DNA of 64,000 nt from Camelus bactrianus (taxonomy: Eukaryota > Chordata > Mammalia > Artiodactyla > Camelidae). The stretch is taken from NCBI RefSeq assembly GCF_048773025.1, contig NC_133540.1, positions 76,821,501 through 76,885,500 on the forward strand, in the 5' to 3' direction. A model generated the notes under the pieces. It worked only from the letters and a program-made list of their open reading frames with translations, was not told the origin of the DNA and searched no databases. A program made the translations under genes and the position numbers. Positions 1 through 12,699 of the stretch are shown here, piece after piece (within the stretch, counting starts at the first letter, position 1; the number at the start of each line of letters is the position of its first letter).

Positions 1-242
1 AATGTACAAAAATAAATTGTACTTTTATACCCTATCAGTGAACAATCTGATAGTGAAATTAAGAAAGTCATTCTATTTATAATAGCATCAAAAGAATACA
101 AATTAGGAATAAATTCAGCAAAAGAAATGTAAGGCCTATACACTGAAAAACAACAAAACATCATCAAAAGACAATAAAGACCTAAATAAATGGAAAAAAT
201 ATTCCATGTACATAGATCAGAAGACCCACATTGTTAAGGTAG
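1..242 (+). mobile_element. LINE-1 ORF2 fragment, 5' piece of a split copy
   Basis: The sequence follows the region of L1 ORF2 just after the reverse transcriptase core. It reads roughly as 'SEIKKVILFIIASKEYKL', then 'KDLNKWKKYSMYID', with in-frame stops. The same L1 resumes at 700 at the matching ORF2 position, so an LTR inserted between the two parts. It is an old mammalian L1, inactive and cut by the window edge at its 5' side. Confidence 0.85.
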
Positions 243-699
243 TATTATAGCTTATTCTCTTAAAATTCCTATTGTGCAAGTCCTAATCCCCAGTGGAACA
301 TGATCTTATTTGGAAATAGGTTCAGTACAGATGTAATTATGCAATTAGTTAAAGTGAGATGAGGTTATACTGAGCAGGATGGGCTCCTAATCCAATAAAA
401 CCTGGTGTACTTATAAAAATAATGCCATGGGAAGAGAAAGAGATGTGTAAAGAGGGAAGTCAGTGTGAAGACACAGGATGAATGCCATCCACATGGAATC
501 CTAAAGGTTGCCAGCAAACCACCAAAAGCTAGGAGAGACACATGGAACAGATTTTACCCCACAGCCTTCAGAGGAACCAATTCTATTGATGCATTTTTCT
601 CAGACTTCTAGCTTCCAGAACTGTGAGAAAATAAATTTCTGCACTTTAGGACAGTCAGTTTATGGTACTTTGTACAGCAGTCCCAGGAAACTACTACAG
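243..699 (+). mobile_element. MaLR (MLT1-type) solo LTR inserted in an L1
   Basis: The segment shows the familiar order of an ERVL-MaLR LTR. There is an early 'CCTAATCCCCAGT' stretch, then 'CTTATTTGGAAATAGG', 'GGGCTCCTAATCCAATA', a 'CTTCTAGCTTCCAGAACTG' stretch, the AATAAATTTCTG polyadenylation area and a 3' end close to 'AAACTACTACAG'. No internal region is seen, so it is a solo LTR. It interrupts an L1 whose halves are collinear on both sides. It is an ancient, decayed copy; the MLT1 subfamily is not certain. Confidence 0.8.
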
Positions 700-1314
700 T
701 TTGCAATAATCCTAAAATATATCTGCTGATTCAGTACAGTTCCAGTAAGTATTCCAGCTGCCTTTTTTTTTTTTTTTGCAGAAATTGGCAAACTGACTTG
801 AAAAGTTCATATATTAATTCAAGGGAAGGGACCCAGTATATCCCAAACAATATTGAAAAAGAGGAACAAATTTGTTTCTGATTTCAAAACATACAGCAAA
901 GCCACAATAATCAAAAATAATATGAACTGGCTTAAAAATAAACATACAGACCAATGAAATAGATTTAGCATCCAGAAATAAACACTTAAATTTTGAGTCA
1001 ACTGATTTTGACAAGGGTGCCAATGTAATAACTAAAAGGAGAAAGACCAGTCTTTTGAACAAATGGTACTGTGACAACTTCTGTAAAAGAATGAAGTTGA
1101 ATCCCTTCCTCATATTTTACAAAAATACAGATCATGGAAGTAAATAGAAGAGCTGAATCTATAAAACTATTAGATGAAAACATAAATGTAAACCTTCATG
1201 ATCTTAGATTAGGTAGTGGTTTCTTAGATATGACACCGGAAGTACAAACAACAAAGAGCAAAATAGACAAATTGGATGACATAAAAATTTTAAACTTCGT
1301 GCTTTCTTTTTATA
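700..1314 (+). mobile_element. LINE-1 ORF2 fragment, middle piece
   Basis: This continues the L1 that starts before 243. It matches the C-terminal half of ORF2: the poly-T patch before GCAGAAATTGGCAAACTGAC, 'GGGACCCAGTATATCCCAAACAAT', 'GACAAGGGTGCCAATG', 'CTTAGATATGACACC' and the end near 'AACTTCGTGCTTTC'. The stops and shifts fit an old copy. The 1134-1388 open frame (84 aa) is a partial relic of ORF2 followed by unrelated sequence. Confidence 0.85.
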
Positions 1315-1515
1315 TCCCATCTTATTATATGCATATATCTCTCAGATTATTTTTAATAATAGGCAAAAATTATGTACAAAATGTTTAATTACTCATCATT
1401 CCATCATCAAAACATAATTATTTTCATTATAACATCCCCTTTTAATTTTATGTCTATCCATATAAGTGAAATTATGAAACATACAAATTTATATATTTTA
1501 TTATCATAACCATTA
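1315..1515. repeat. about 200-bp repeat inserted in L1; related copy at 2680-2870
   Basis: The L1 reading stops near 1314 and resumes collinearly near 1516, so this block is an insertion. Its core, 'AAATGTTTAATTACTCATCA' through 'CACAAATTTATATATTTTA', recurs at about 2730-2850 with roughly 70-80% identity. A third, more distant relative may lie at 3560-3790. I do not recognise the family with certainty. Confidence 0.55.
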
Positions 1516-2480
1516 CATTAAAGTCAACCAAGGAATTGAAATGACAACCCAACGAATGAGAGAACATATTTGTAATCACATATCTGATAAATAAGTTCAA
1601 CCTACAATATATAAAGAGCCATTGCAACTCAAAAATAAAAAGACAAATGACAAATTTAAAAATTGACATTGAACTAGACATTTCTCCAAAGAAGATACTC
1701 AGATGTCCAATGAGCATATAAAAAGAAGTTTAACATCACTAGTCATTAGGAAAGTTCATATCAAAATCACAAGATACTACTTCACATGCATTAGAATGAC
1801 TCTTCTCAAAAAGACAGATAATAGCAAGCATCAGCAAGGATGTGGAGAAATTAGAATTCTTAGACATTGCTGCTGAGAATGTAAAATGCTATAGACGTTT
1901 TAGAAAACAGTTTGCTAGTGTCTCAAAAAGTTAAACAAAGAATTGCCATATTACCTAGCAATTTCATTCCAAAGTATAAACCCAAAGAATTGAATATGCA
2001 TGCTCCCACAAAAATTTAAACATGAATGTTCATAGCAGCATTATTCACAACAGCCAAAAAAGCTAAAAGAACACAAATGTCCACCAATTGTTGAATAGAT
2101 GAACGAAATGTGATGTACCTATTTGATGAGATACTGTTTAGCCTTAAAAGGGGAATGAAGTTCTGCTATTGGACGAACATTGAAGACATTACACTAAAGG
2201 AAAGAAGCCAGGCATAAAGACCACGTATTGTATGATTCCATTTATATGAAATATCTGAATAAGCAAATCTACAGGGACAGAAACTTAGATTAGTGGTTGT
2301 CAGGAGCTGGAGAAAGAGGAGAAAGGGGAATATCTGCTAATGTGTAAGGAGTTTTTTTTAAGGGGTGATAGATATGTTCTGGAGTAAGATGGTGATGGTT
2401 GTACAACTTTGTCAATATTCCATACTTGTACACTTTAAAAATAAAACAAGTGAATTGTACACTTTAAAATAAAATAGTAA
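1516..2480 (+). mobile_element. LINE-1 ORF2 end and 3' UTR
   Basis: This is the final part of the split L1. It resumes at 'GAAATGACAACCCAACGAAT' and runs through 'ACATTTCTCCAAAGAAGATA', 'CATAGCAGCATTATTCACAA', 'CCAAAAAAGCTAAAAGAACA' and 'GTGGTTGTCAGGAGCTGGAG'. It ends in a 3' UTR with two copies of 'TTGTACACTTTAAAA' (about 2428 and 2456) and an AATAAAA-rich tail. The 3' UTR style is that of mid-age mammalian L1M elements. It is inactive. Confidence 0.85.
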
Positions 2481-2679
2481 TAACAATAGTAAATAAACTA
2501 TTAAAAAAATTCTAGCATTGTGCCCTATATACCCTTGAAATCAGAATTTCTAAAGATGGTTTGATTATTAACATTTTAGAAGCTCCCAAACAAAAACAAA
2601 AAAGTACAAACAGCCCATTTCTTCATTGTCAAATGTATGAGACGCCTTACTACATAATTACTTCGAGATATCTTCTTCC

Positions 2680-2870
2680 TATATCAAGATTACTTTTTAT
2701 TTTAGGGGAAAAAAGCTATAAATGCTCAAAAAATGTTTAATTACTCATCATCCCACTATCATAACAGTTATTTCCATTTAACATTCCCTCTGATCCTTTT
2801 TCTTTCCCATATAAGTTCAATTACAGTACACACAAATTTATATATTTTAATTATTATACAATTACAATGT
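2680..2870. repeat. second copy of the 1315-1515 repeat
   Basis: It shares the core 'AAATGTTTAATTACTCATCA', then 'CCCATATAAGTTCAATTACA' (versus CCATATAAGTGAAATTATG) and the CACAAATTTATATATTTTA stretch with 1350-1512. The offset is 1352 bp. It lies outside the L1, downstream of its tail. Confidence 0.55.
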
Positions 2871-5800
2871 GCTGAAATTAACATATAAGTCCTCTATTAC
2901 TAAACAAGTTAATAATATTTGCATAATACAAATAATACTAAAATTAGAATTTTAATACATATAGGTTTTTTCTGCTATAGACTTTTTACTTAAGATTATC
3001 TTCCAGAAGTGATTTCTGAGCCAAAGGCTTTCAAATTATATAGCACACAAATCTCTTTCACAGAGAGGGTGGTACTAATATATATGTCATTGGCATTTAT
3101 GTAAAAATTTTGCCACCCTTCCTAAGTGTATTATATTATCATGACAATCAATTGTTTTTGCTAGTTTAATGTTACTATAACGCAGCATTTAAAAATCAAA
3201 GTTCTATTATTTGTTCTGTTGCTTACACAGAAGTGAAGTTAGGTCCTCCTACAGGGTTGCTCATCTAGTGCGAGATGATAACATGTACCTACAATCATTG
3301 GTTAATTAAACTAGCAGTACTCAAGAATAATTTGTAACACTTTCTGTTTTGGGACTCATCACAGCTGAACCTTCCATTCAATTCACAAAACTACATACTA
3401 CATTCACAAAATATTCATTAATGGGCCACATTAAATTTATTTGTTAGCTACTCTGTGTATTCACAGAGTAGTTCTGAATAAAATTATGAAAAGTACAAGA
3501 ATTGATATCTCCCATAAAATATCCCTTCCCGTTTAATGGCCCTCCCTTCCTCCACTCTATTTTTGATTTTCATTTTTCAGTACATTTTATTACAAATAAT
3601 ACATACTTATTATAACAAGTAAAACACTGCAGAAACATATAAATTAAAAAAACCGCTTATCCATCCCTCTCCACCATTGTGCAAATCAAATCTAAACTGC
3701 GTGATAACCAGTATGAACAGCCTAGTGTGTACACTTTAACTCTTTCCTTGATTTTAATGCAAGCATATGCAGGAATGTTTAACATCTATTTTTTTCTAAG
3801 ATTGCTAGGACTCTCATAATCATTCCACAAGCTTCCCATTTAAAAAGTCCTCCATTTTTTTTATTTACATGAATGACTAACCACTTAAGTTATTAATCTC
3901 CCAATAATAATTTATTGTTAACAGGCCAACATTCTGTAAATTAGAAATTAAATTCTGAGAGCAGAACTGCCAGCATCTATCAGTGTATAAAAGAGGATGT
4001 GGATACTTGGAGAAGGGGAAAGGGTTGTAGTATGTGGCCTTCCAAAACTTCAGAAATATCTTTGAGTTCTTATACTTTCTTAAATATAAGATACATATAC
4101 ATGGCAGTCTTTGAGCTTTTCGTATTCACTAGGCATACACAACCTAGAAGGTTTCTGTTTTCAGACAGATGTTGGCATAGCCTCAGAGTCACGTACATAC
4201 GTAAATATGTACCTGGATATTCCTTCATGCATTCGCTGAATATACTAGTTCTTGCATGTTCCTGAAGAGCAATACATGTTCATCAACGAAAAGTATCTTT
4301 GTGGTTTATGGCCTGACTTTTATATTTGTAAGAGGACAAACCAGGAAGAAAATAACATGTAATGCATTAAACAATAAAAGTGATTATGGAATAACAGAAA
4401 ATAAAGAGGAAAGAATGACACAATATAACAGCAATGTTTAGGCAACTCATTTCACCCGATCTGCCCCAGGCAATATGTGAGAGAACAGAATGCAGGGAAT
4501 ACCTAAGCTTTGCTTTTGTCTGTACTTTTTAAGTTCATACCTGCTTATTACACCACTATACATTCATCTTATAGCTTAGTTAAAGCAATTACTTACTGAG
4601 ATTAGAGAAAATATAAACCCTGATTACACTACATAGAGAACATTAATATTTTTTACTGAAAAAAATAAATTAAAATTCCAGAATATAGTGCAAAAAAATA
4701 CCATGGCTCTTGGAAACAGTACTGAAGACAGTGGAACAGTTAAAATGAAATCTTACCAAATGTCATGGGAACATTGTATAGAGACTCTCAAGATAGATAA
4801 CATTAGAAGAGAGATGACTAACATTTCATACATTCCTCTAGGAATATTTTTACTTACATTTCTTTAGAGAAGGAACTGAAACCATTTCATGAAATAATAA
4901 AACTAATTTATTGTGCCACTGTAAAATCAATATAAATCTTTGACATTAAAGGTAGCTGAGTTCCCTTTGGCCACACATGTTTACATTCTAAGTACAGAAG
5001 CAATATTTCAACACTGGAAGCCCATGATTTCACTTTGTGTATTATTTCTCTGAAAATATTGTTGGGGGTTTCAATTTTGCATCCAATACAAACCTACTTT
5101 GTTTAAAAAAAAAAAAAAAAGTACAAATCACAAAGAAGAAAGCCAAAGATGAACACAAGGAAAAGAGCACTAAAGCCCAAGTTTGAGGGATAAAGTAAGA
5201 TTCAAGACATCAAAAGTGTTCATGGTAGGAGTGGCTGAGGGTTTTAGAAGCAGTCTGGGACATAGAGCATAAGGCAGAACAAGGCAATAGTTAATACTGG
5301 TTACAAGGTATATTACAAAAGAGACAAAGGATGGATTTTACTGTCTGGCAGCTAACAGGTCTGGGATGGATCTTCAAGATCAACATAGCTATAAAAACGG
5401 ATTTCTATCTTAGATTAGAGCACTATTTCGGAACGTCTACTATCAAGCTTACTTGACCTAATATTTTACAGTCATTAACCTATTAAAATGATTTATCATG
5501 TAATCTTTGGAAAATGGGACGCAAAATATGTGGTAGAGGTAAAGGTTAGGGCCAGAACATAAATCACACATAAGGTGAAACATCTAGAAGATGGTACCTG
5601 GCAGCCCAAGGCAATTAGTATCTCAAAGGACAAAATGTAAACATGATTACAGTTGTCTTTTCCTGCATAAAAATAGGCATTTCACTCAATGTGTACATAA
5701 TAATAAATCTTTGTGAATATTTTAGAACTGAAATGGGCTTAGTGAAAATCTTATCAGATAACAAAAAAGAACTTGGGAAAATCATATCTTAAGAAAACAT

Positions 5801-6610
5801 TAACAAATTTTCAAAATGTTTTTACCAAGATTAAGTGTCAGACTTAAATATATCCTCAAAATTTCAGTAAAAAATGTTGCAAAGGTTTTAAATGTTATTG
5901 CAAACTGTTCTCCACACAAAATAAATACAAATATGCACAAATCTGTTATAATCCTACCTAAAATTAGTGAGTTCGTGATTTAAAAGAAGTATATGATTTA
6001 ACTAGAAGATACATGTCCACAGCCTTCATGCATAAAAATACACTAGCATTATAGTTCACAGGAAAGAAAAAAAAAAAAACTATTATTTCCTGATTAAATG
6101 GATGTAATTACCTAAATTTTAATTTACTATGATCTTTGGGAGGGAAATGAATACCCAGAGGCCAATGAAGAATTACAACTAGAAATGTTAAAGCTTTGAC
6201 ATGGTTATTAGATTTTAGACATTAACGAATGGACCATTATGATGACAAATACTATTTGTTTAATCTCTGAAGCAAAAGAAATATTAATTTTACAAACCAA
6301 TTTTTTAAATTGTAAAAAATTTGTGGTTTTGATTAGCTAAAAAGTTTAATCCTTATATTCAAATCTTTCTTAGTTTTAAAATGACATATAAAGCAATTCA
6401 GTTGCATAACTTTTAAGAAAAATAAAATAAATTAATAAGAATTGTAGCTTATTAAATTAAAAAAAATGTATTTATCAAACCAAAGAAACATCCTGTCACT
6501 CTTAGGACCTGATCACAATGAAATGACCTAAAGTGCTAAAAATAGTGACTTATTTCATGAGGGTAAACGTGCTTCTTGACATTGCCTTAGGATATTTGCT
6601 TTAAAAGCCT
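2871..6610. other. no gene seen; plain AT-rich sequence
   Basis: I see no exon and no clear repeat apart from a possible old repeat at 3560-3790 (ATTACAAATAATACATACTTATTATAA) and an A-run at 5104-5120. The open frames at 3999-4265 and 4256-4441 look like chance frames. Confidence 0.6.
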
Positions 6611-6616
6611 CCTCTT

Positions 6617-6745
6617 CACGGTTGGGGCTAAGTAAACCATAATTTAGCCCTTGTACTCATCATTACAAACAGAAAATCTTGATGTCACAGTTGGTGCTAA
6701 GTGAATCATAATCTAACCTTTGTTCCCATTATTACAATTAGAGGC
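6617..6745. repeat. old tandem duplication, period 69 bp
   Basis: The unit starting CACGGTTGGGGCTAAGTAAA at 6617 is repeated as CACAGTTGGTGCTAAGTGAA at 6686. They stay aligned for about 54 bases at roughly 80% identity, then fade. Nothing similar is seen elsewhere in the window. Confidence 0.75.
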
Positions 6746-6749
6746 TCTA

Positions 6750-9700
6750 TGTATTAGAAGGACACTGAAAGGAAACATGAAACAGCTGGGTACAGGCCAT
6801 TGCTTAACATTAGTTTGCTGGAATGCTTTGGGCTCATCACCTAATCTTTGACTCTAATTGTTTTCATCTCTATAGTGAGAGAATTGAATAAGAGAATTTA
6901 TTATTAGGATTTTCCATCTGAACTGATAAAGTACCAATTAATGAAAAAGTACTATAATAGACTGCTACTAGATTTAATAATGTATCACACACCAATGACT
7001 TGATAAATCAACCAACACAACTGGTTATAAATACAATGGAATGTAAGACTTTTACTTAAACTTTGATAGTTGTCTGGTAAATTTTTAACTACGTATTTAA
7101 CTGTCAGCTCTTGTTAGTACGTTATAACTACAAATTGTTTTAAATATCTACGACAGAGGTCAAAAACCAACAGCCTATGAATTAAATCTCTTCAGCAGTT
7201 GATGTTTAGTGCTTGCTCACTGTTTAAAAGAAAAAAATATATAAACTTTTTAAATTAGGAAACTTATGAATAAAAAATATGAATTCTACCCTTTTTAGAA
7301 AAAAAAAGGAAAGTTTAGAAACACTGGTCCAGTCATTAGCATAAAGAAACAATTTGTGGGTGGTGAGTTGCTGGGGCCTTTGGGTAGAGAGGAAGTTCCC
7401 ACCTCAGTCCCTACCCAGCCTCACTTTCTCTTTTACTATGTAGGCTTTTGGTTTGTAAATGTTAATCTATTTCGGAGATTCATCAAGGGATCAATCTGAG
7501 TTGAGAGAATAAAGTAACATGAGACTTGGTCCTAGAGCATTTCATTGGGGACAGTGATGTCCTTCAGGAGTTCTAGCAGAAGGTATGAAATCAGCAACCT
7601 TGACTGTTACGTTTTTCTATTTGCCATTAAGAAACATCTCATCTTAGTAATATGTCAACAAACTTTCTTCCCTCAAATATGTGCAGACAAAAGGACATTA
7701 CTCCGTTTTTTTATTTGTTCAATAGAAATAAACAGCATCTGAGCTTTATGTACTTTTGAATTGTAGCAGTAAAAAATTAGCTGCGTGAACAGGAACCAAG
7801 AGACAGACTGTGCACTATATTTCCTGCTCATATGTTGTCTCAGCTGTTTTTGCACTTTACAGTTTCAGCTGAAGAATGTCCATTTATCACGTAATGCTAA
7901 TCAGTTATCATTCTACTCTACATTTTGTACAAAACATTGCTGGGAAGTCTGTTCTGGATTTGATGGATAGCCAGAATGGGACAGCACATAACCAAAATAA
8001 GGCATAAATACTCACAGATGTCTGGTCATACAGATGAGTTAAAATCAAAGAAAATTAAGCTGGATAAGACAGACATGATCACAGAGCACATCAGGGGAGC
8101 ATAAACTTGCTTTTTCTTCACCTTTCTCATCCAAATGGGCTTTCTTCTCATTAAAATAAATATTCAAACCAGAAGGTCTTTCATTTGTTTCCTTAAACTA
8201 GTAGATTTTTCCCCCCAAATGTAAACCTCACATCAAGAAGACAAAAAGCAGAAATCCTGTTTATTACCAAAGATATCCAAAAGCCGTCCAAATCCAAATT
8301 AGAGCATATGGTGCAAATTCCCCCTCTTATATCCTCCAGCATTCCTTACCTCACCCCCTCATCTCACTCTTGCTCTGGTTTGGGAAAACCATATTTTTTT
8401 TTTATTCAAAAGCCACGGAAGAAAATTTTTGCTGCTCCAAAATAATTGTCTAGCTGAAAATAAAGCAGTAATTTTACTGTCTCCTTATTCATTCAATGAT
8501 TTAATATTTTTGTCAAGCAATATCTGATTATTATAAATGTTTCTCACATCTTAATTTTATTGTTGAATAATATCATTCTTTTCATATATTGTTATTTGTG
8601 TATCAACCTTTTGTTTGTTTATACCACTGGTATCCTTTTAACATTGCCAATCAACCATTACTCTCATAGCTACCTATGAAAATCATTCCATATGAAATAG
8701 ACTCAGCCTGAGCTTGTTTCTATAGCTCTAATATTTTTGTCTATAAAAATAAATGACTGCTGTTTTCTCTTGTATGCTTTCAACTACTGAAAATTTAAAA
8801 TTAAAGAATGGTAGTTGTTTTCTTCTTGGGAATTGTCCTTTCACATTGTGATACTTCAAAATGCAAAAGTAAGTATGTTTCATGTGGATATTCTGTTGTA
8901 TGATTTTCAATTCATGCATAGATACGAATTCAGTCCTCTTAAAGTTGTATTGTTTCCAAATTTCTTGGTAGATTTACTTTATAATAATATTTACCTATAT
9001 AAAGGATACATTTAAAGTATTGGATATTTGCTCAACAAATGTCAAGATTTCAAATCAAGCAGTAACGGTAATCTAAGAAGGAGGGTTGAAGAGTAGACAG
9101 CTTTGCAGTTTTGAACTCCTAACACTAGATTTGTAAATGGCAATCTGGTCACTTCAGCGAACTTGTAAAGAGTAAGGTAAGGGTTATAACAGGGAAGACT
9201 CAAAGGAATCATCCACTTCAAACTGATGTCTTCTGAAGTAATTTTTCAGCACAGATTTGGGGATATAAATTTCTTTATAGTTTATTTTGAGTTGGAATTG
9301 CTAGCAAGAAATCGACTGAACTTATATATGGCTATGCTTTCTTTCCAAGAAAGAATGATGTCATCACATTATTAGGCAGAAAAAAAGTGTCATTTCTCAA
9401 ATCTAGCAGCCATTCCTCATATACATGACCACTAATTCTATTTCACTCTTTAATAGAATTGTACAAATCTTGCCAATACTTTTAAATGATTTAGCAAATA
9501 AAGACATGTTCTTCAGGTTCAAATATTTTAAGAAGATAAAGGGAAGTTATGAACTATAAGATGTTAATGGCATAGTCTACCCAGTTGGTAGCAAAGGAGA
9601 AACATAGCAAGCAAAAAGAATCATATGAAAATTGAAAATAAGCAAAACATTATTAATTTGAGACATATGTTTTAGAAATTTTAAACAGTCATCTGATGAT

Positions 9701-10140
9701 TTATACATAAATTTAAGACAGAACCTACTTAATTTATATATTTATTACATTTAAAAATGCTATTTATTCAGTACACAATTACTGAGAAACTCCTCTGTGT
9801 AAGGCACTCCACTACATGTGAAAACAAGTTATTAAAAGCTCAGGATTCTAGAGTCAAGGCAAATTAATTTCAGCTTGATTTGAGTGCACAGAGCTTATGA
9901 ATTGTTGCTTCCTGTTTGATAAAATCTCAGCTTGGGATAACTCATAATATAAACTTAGGATCAATATTAATTCACTAGTACTGCACAAGTCATTAGTAAA
10001 TGCTAACAACACAATTTCTATGCAAAGAGCAGTAAAACTAACTTTATCACAAAACTGAAGGAAACATAAATAACCTCAATGCTGCATAATAATGTTTTTT
10101 TGCTATTTTGACAAACATCTTAAATGTATTAATTTATAAT
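6750..10140. other. no gene seen
   Basis: Plain AT-rich sequence. The open frames of 60-66 codons at 7545-7970 and 8728-9015 overlap each other on both strands and have chance-like composition. No RNA gene or recognisable mobile element is supported. Confidence 0.55.
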
Positions 10141-10149
10141 CACTTATTG

Positions 10150-10655
10150 CATAAATGGTTATGGAACACCTACCCTGTGACATACTTCTGAGCTAAGCAT
10201 AAAGGTCCAACAAACTAGGGAGGAAGACAGACAGAAAAACAAGCAGTTTCAGTATAAGGTAATGAATCAAAGGAGGCATCCCAGAGAAGATGGAGAGGAG
10301 GGGCCGTGCTTGGGGATTTCAGATTTTATCCTGTAGACAATAGGAAGGCACTGAGGATATGTAAGCTAGGAAGTAATTTAATACGTTTTGCATTTTAAAA
10401 AGATGACTCTGATTGAAAGTTTTAAAAAAATAGAACTAGAAAGATAGAAGATTAGAAGCAGAAAGACCAGTTGGAGGATTCTTTCAGGAAATGAGATGAA
10501 AAGAATAGTGTCTGGAACTAAAGCCATGATTATAAAGATAGAGGATAATGTGAGGTGAAACAAAAGAGATAGAAAAGATATATTAAAGTGATTGATTTGA
10601 TGTTGAGATTGGTGAAGAGAATATTATAGTTGACATTGAGGAGTCTGCATGACAA
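10150..10655 (-). mobile_element. LINE-2 remnant
   Basis: Read on the + strand, it follows the antisense of the L2 3' half. There is 'GGAACACCTACCCTGTGACA', then 'GATTTTATCCTGTAGACAAT' and 'TTTTAAAAAGATGACTCTGA', then 'AGAAAGACCAGTTGGAGGAT'. These are the usual antisense landmarks of the L2 reverse transcriptase C-terminal region. It is highly diverged, as expected for L2. Confidence 0.65.
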
Positions 10656-10782
10656 TTCATATTCACTAAATGTAAAACTCATTCACTGACATGAATACTC
10701 ATCACATATATTTATCATTTCTATACCTAAAATTGTCTTAGGAATTTGATATGTAGGTTATCCTTTCAAAAAATTCAAATAT

Positions 10783-11775
10783 TGATCCATTCTTCATTCA
10801 TGCGTTCATTCAGTTATTAGTTTGTCAATTATTTATGGAGAATCTTCTGAGTGTTCCACACTATATTTGGGTAAGGAGGACGTAATAGGTTGAAAACAGA
10901 TAAAAGAATTGAGGGAAGACTGTGTGCAAATGTGATAAGAGGGACACAACATGTACAATGAACTTAAAGGTAGATTAGAACTGAAAACGCAAAGGAAATA
11001 TGATGCAAGTAGAAGCTGCTGGAGGAACCATGCTGAGTCCTATTTTCAACATATTACTTACCATTGATTTAAGAAAAACTGGCAAACTTCCAAGAATTTT
11101 AAACAGAGGAGGAAAGGTGCCATTACTACATTTGTGTTTTGAAAAGATTCTTCTGGCTGCAATGTGAAAAAATGGAGTGAGAATTATTAAGCGTATAAAT
11201 AGGAGAGTGATTTTAGGATATATATATAATCGTATTATGCAGCAGGATGGTGAAGTGAAGAATATGAAAAAGAATAGATAAAGATATTTAGAAGACAAGC
11301 TACAAAGCTTGGTGAAAAATATAAAAGGATGGAGAAGAAAGAGGGTTATCAAGATTTCTGGCTTAAATTACTACATGGATAGAACAACCATTCACGGAGA
11401 TAGACCACATTGAAGGGGGCAGTTTCAGATGGGGAAAGATCAAATTTTTGAGGTTATTTTAAAATCTGCAAGAAGAAAGATCTCATAGGCAGCTGGGTAC
11501 ACAGTGTGTTCCAAAAAGACTGGGATGTTTGACCTGAAAAAGATAAGTGCTTCTATTTTCTCTGCAAAGTAGAATATAACATCAGGGATGGAGCAGGAAG
11601 TAAAGGAAGTGGAGTTTGTGAAGAAAAAAAAAGTTTTAAATATTTGAATGAATGAATTGGCCAAAGAAGTATAATAAGGTTGGCAAGCAATGTGGAGATA
11701 AGCATCATCCATGTATAGTGGAACTGGTTTTCACTGGACTTCCTCTTTCAGTGTTGGGATATAGACAAGATATAA
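10783..11775 (-). mobile_element. LINE-2 remnant, second copy
   Basis: It begins with the antisense L2 tail (TTCATTCATGCGTTCATTCA, then TTATTTATGGAGAATCTTCTGAG). It continues through 'TGTGTTTTGAAAAGATTCTT', 'CAAGATTTCTGGCTTAAATT' and 'AGATAAGCATCATCCATG', which are L2 landmarks in order. The 125- and 90-codon minus-strand open frames (10975-11352, 11440-11712) fall inside it on the L2 sense strand. They are partly decayed L2 ORF2 rather than host genes. Confidence 0.65.
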
Positions 11776-12305
11776 CTGAGTCCATCCATGGCAGGGGAGT
11801 TATCGTACAGACATGATTTTTTTTTTAAATGAGAAACAAGGGTTTGATATATTTGTTAGAGTACAATGAAATTATTAATCATTAAATTTAATTTTAATAA
11901 AAAGAACAATGAAGGAAGAAGAAGTCTGAAGCACTGGGAAAAATTAGAGTTATAAATGTTTTCTGATGGTGCCAAGGAAGAATGAAAATGGCAATAGGAG
12001 AAAAAGCAAGGTGGGAGCGAGCAAGGTGACATTTACATTTTGGAGATGGAGCACTTATGAGTGATGATCAGGTCCAATGGGTGATCGTGGAAGAGAGACA
12101 CTGAAGCAATCAAAAACTGCCTAAAAAAGGTTATTGGAGGGTGATACTTTGATGTAGCTTTGAAATTATTCAAGGTGAGGGCAAGGCTTATAAATAAAGT
12201 GCTTACATTTTTGCTAAATAAGGAAGAATAATCAGGTCAGAGATTATTAGCAACCAAGGGTCAACAGAAGCTTGATTTTCAAAGGTGCAAGAATGAGTAG
12301 GAGGG

Positions 12306-12692
12306 TGTCTCAGGCTGAATTGGTGTCCTCCCTCTCAAATCATATGTTGAAGTCCTAACCCTTAGGACCTCAGAATGTGACTATATTTGGAGTTAAGTTC
12401 TTTAAAAGGGTAGTTAAGGTTGAATGAGGTAATTAGGGTGGGCCCTAATCCAAAACGACTGATGTCCTTATAAGAAGAGACAATTAGGTCACCATTGACC
12501 ACAGAGGGAAGATGATGTGAAGATGGAGGGAGAAGACAGCCATGCCTACATCAAGGAGAGACCCCTCAGAAGAAACAACTCTGCTGACACCTTCATCTGG
12601 GCATTCTAGCCTCCAGAACTGTGAGAAAGTAAATTTCTGTTGTTCAAGCCACACAGTCTGTGGTACTTTGTGGTGACGGCAAACTAATACAG
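12306..12692 (+). mobile_element. MaLR (MLT1-type) solo LTR
   Basis: The order of landmarks is complete: 'GGCTGAATTGGTGTCC', 'CATATGTTGAAGTCCTAACC', 'CAGAATGTGACTATATTTGG', 'GGGTGGGCCCTAATCCAAAA', 'GTCCTTATAAGAAGAGACA', 'AGCCTCCAGAACTGTGAG', 'AAATTTCTGTTGTTCAAGCC' and an end at 'CAAACTAATACAG'. There is no internal region. It is a fossil LTR of the ERVL-MaLR group and among the better preserved LTRs in the window. Confidence 0.85.
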
Positions 12693-12699
12693 AGGAATT

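Noticed and set aside
10975-11712. 125- and 90-codon minus frames as genes
   Set aside because: They lie on the sense strand of LINE-2 remnants.
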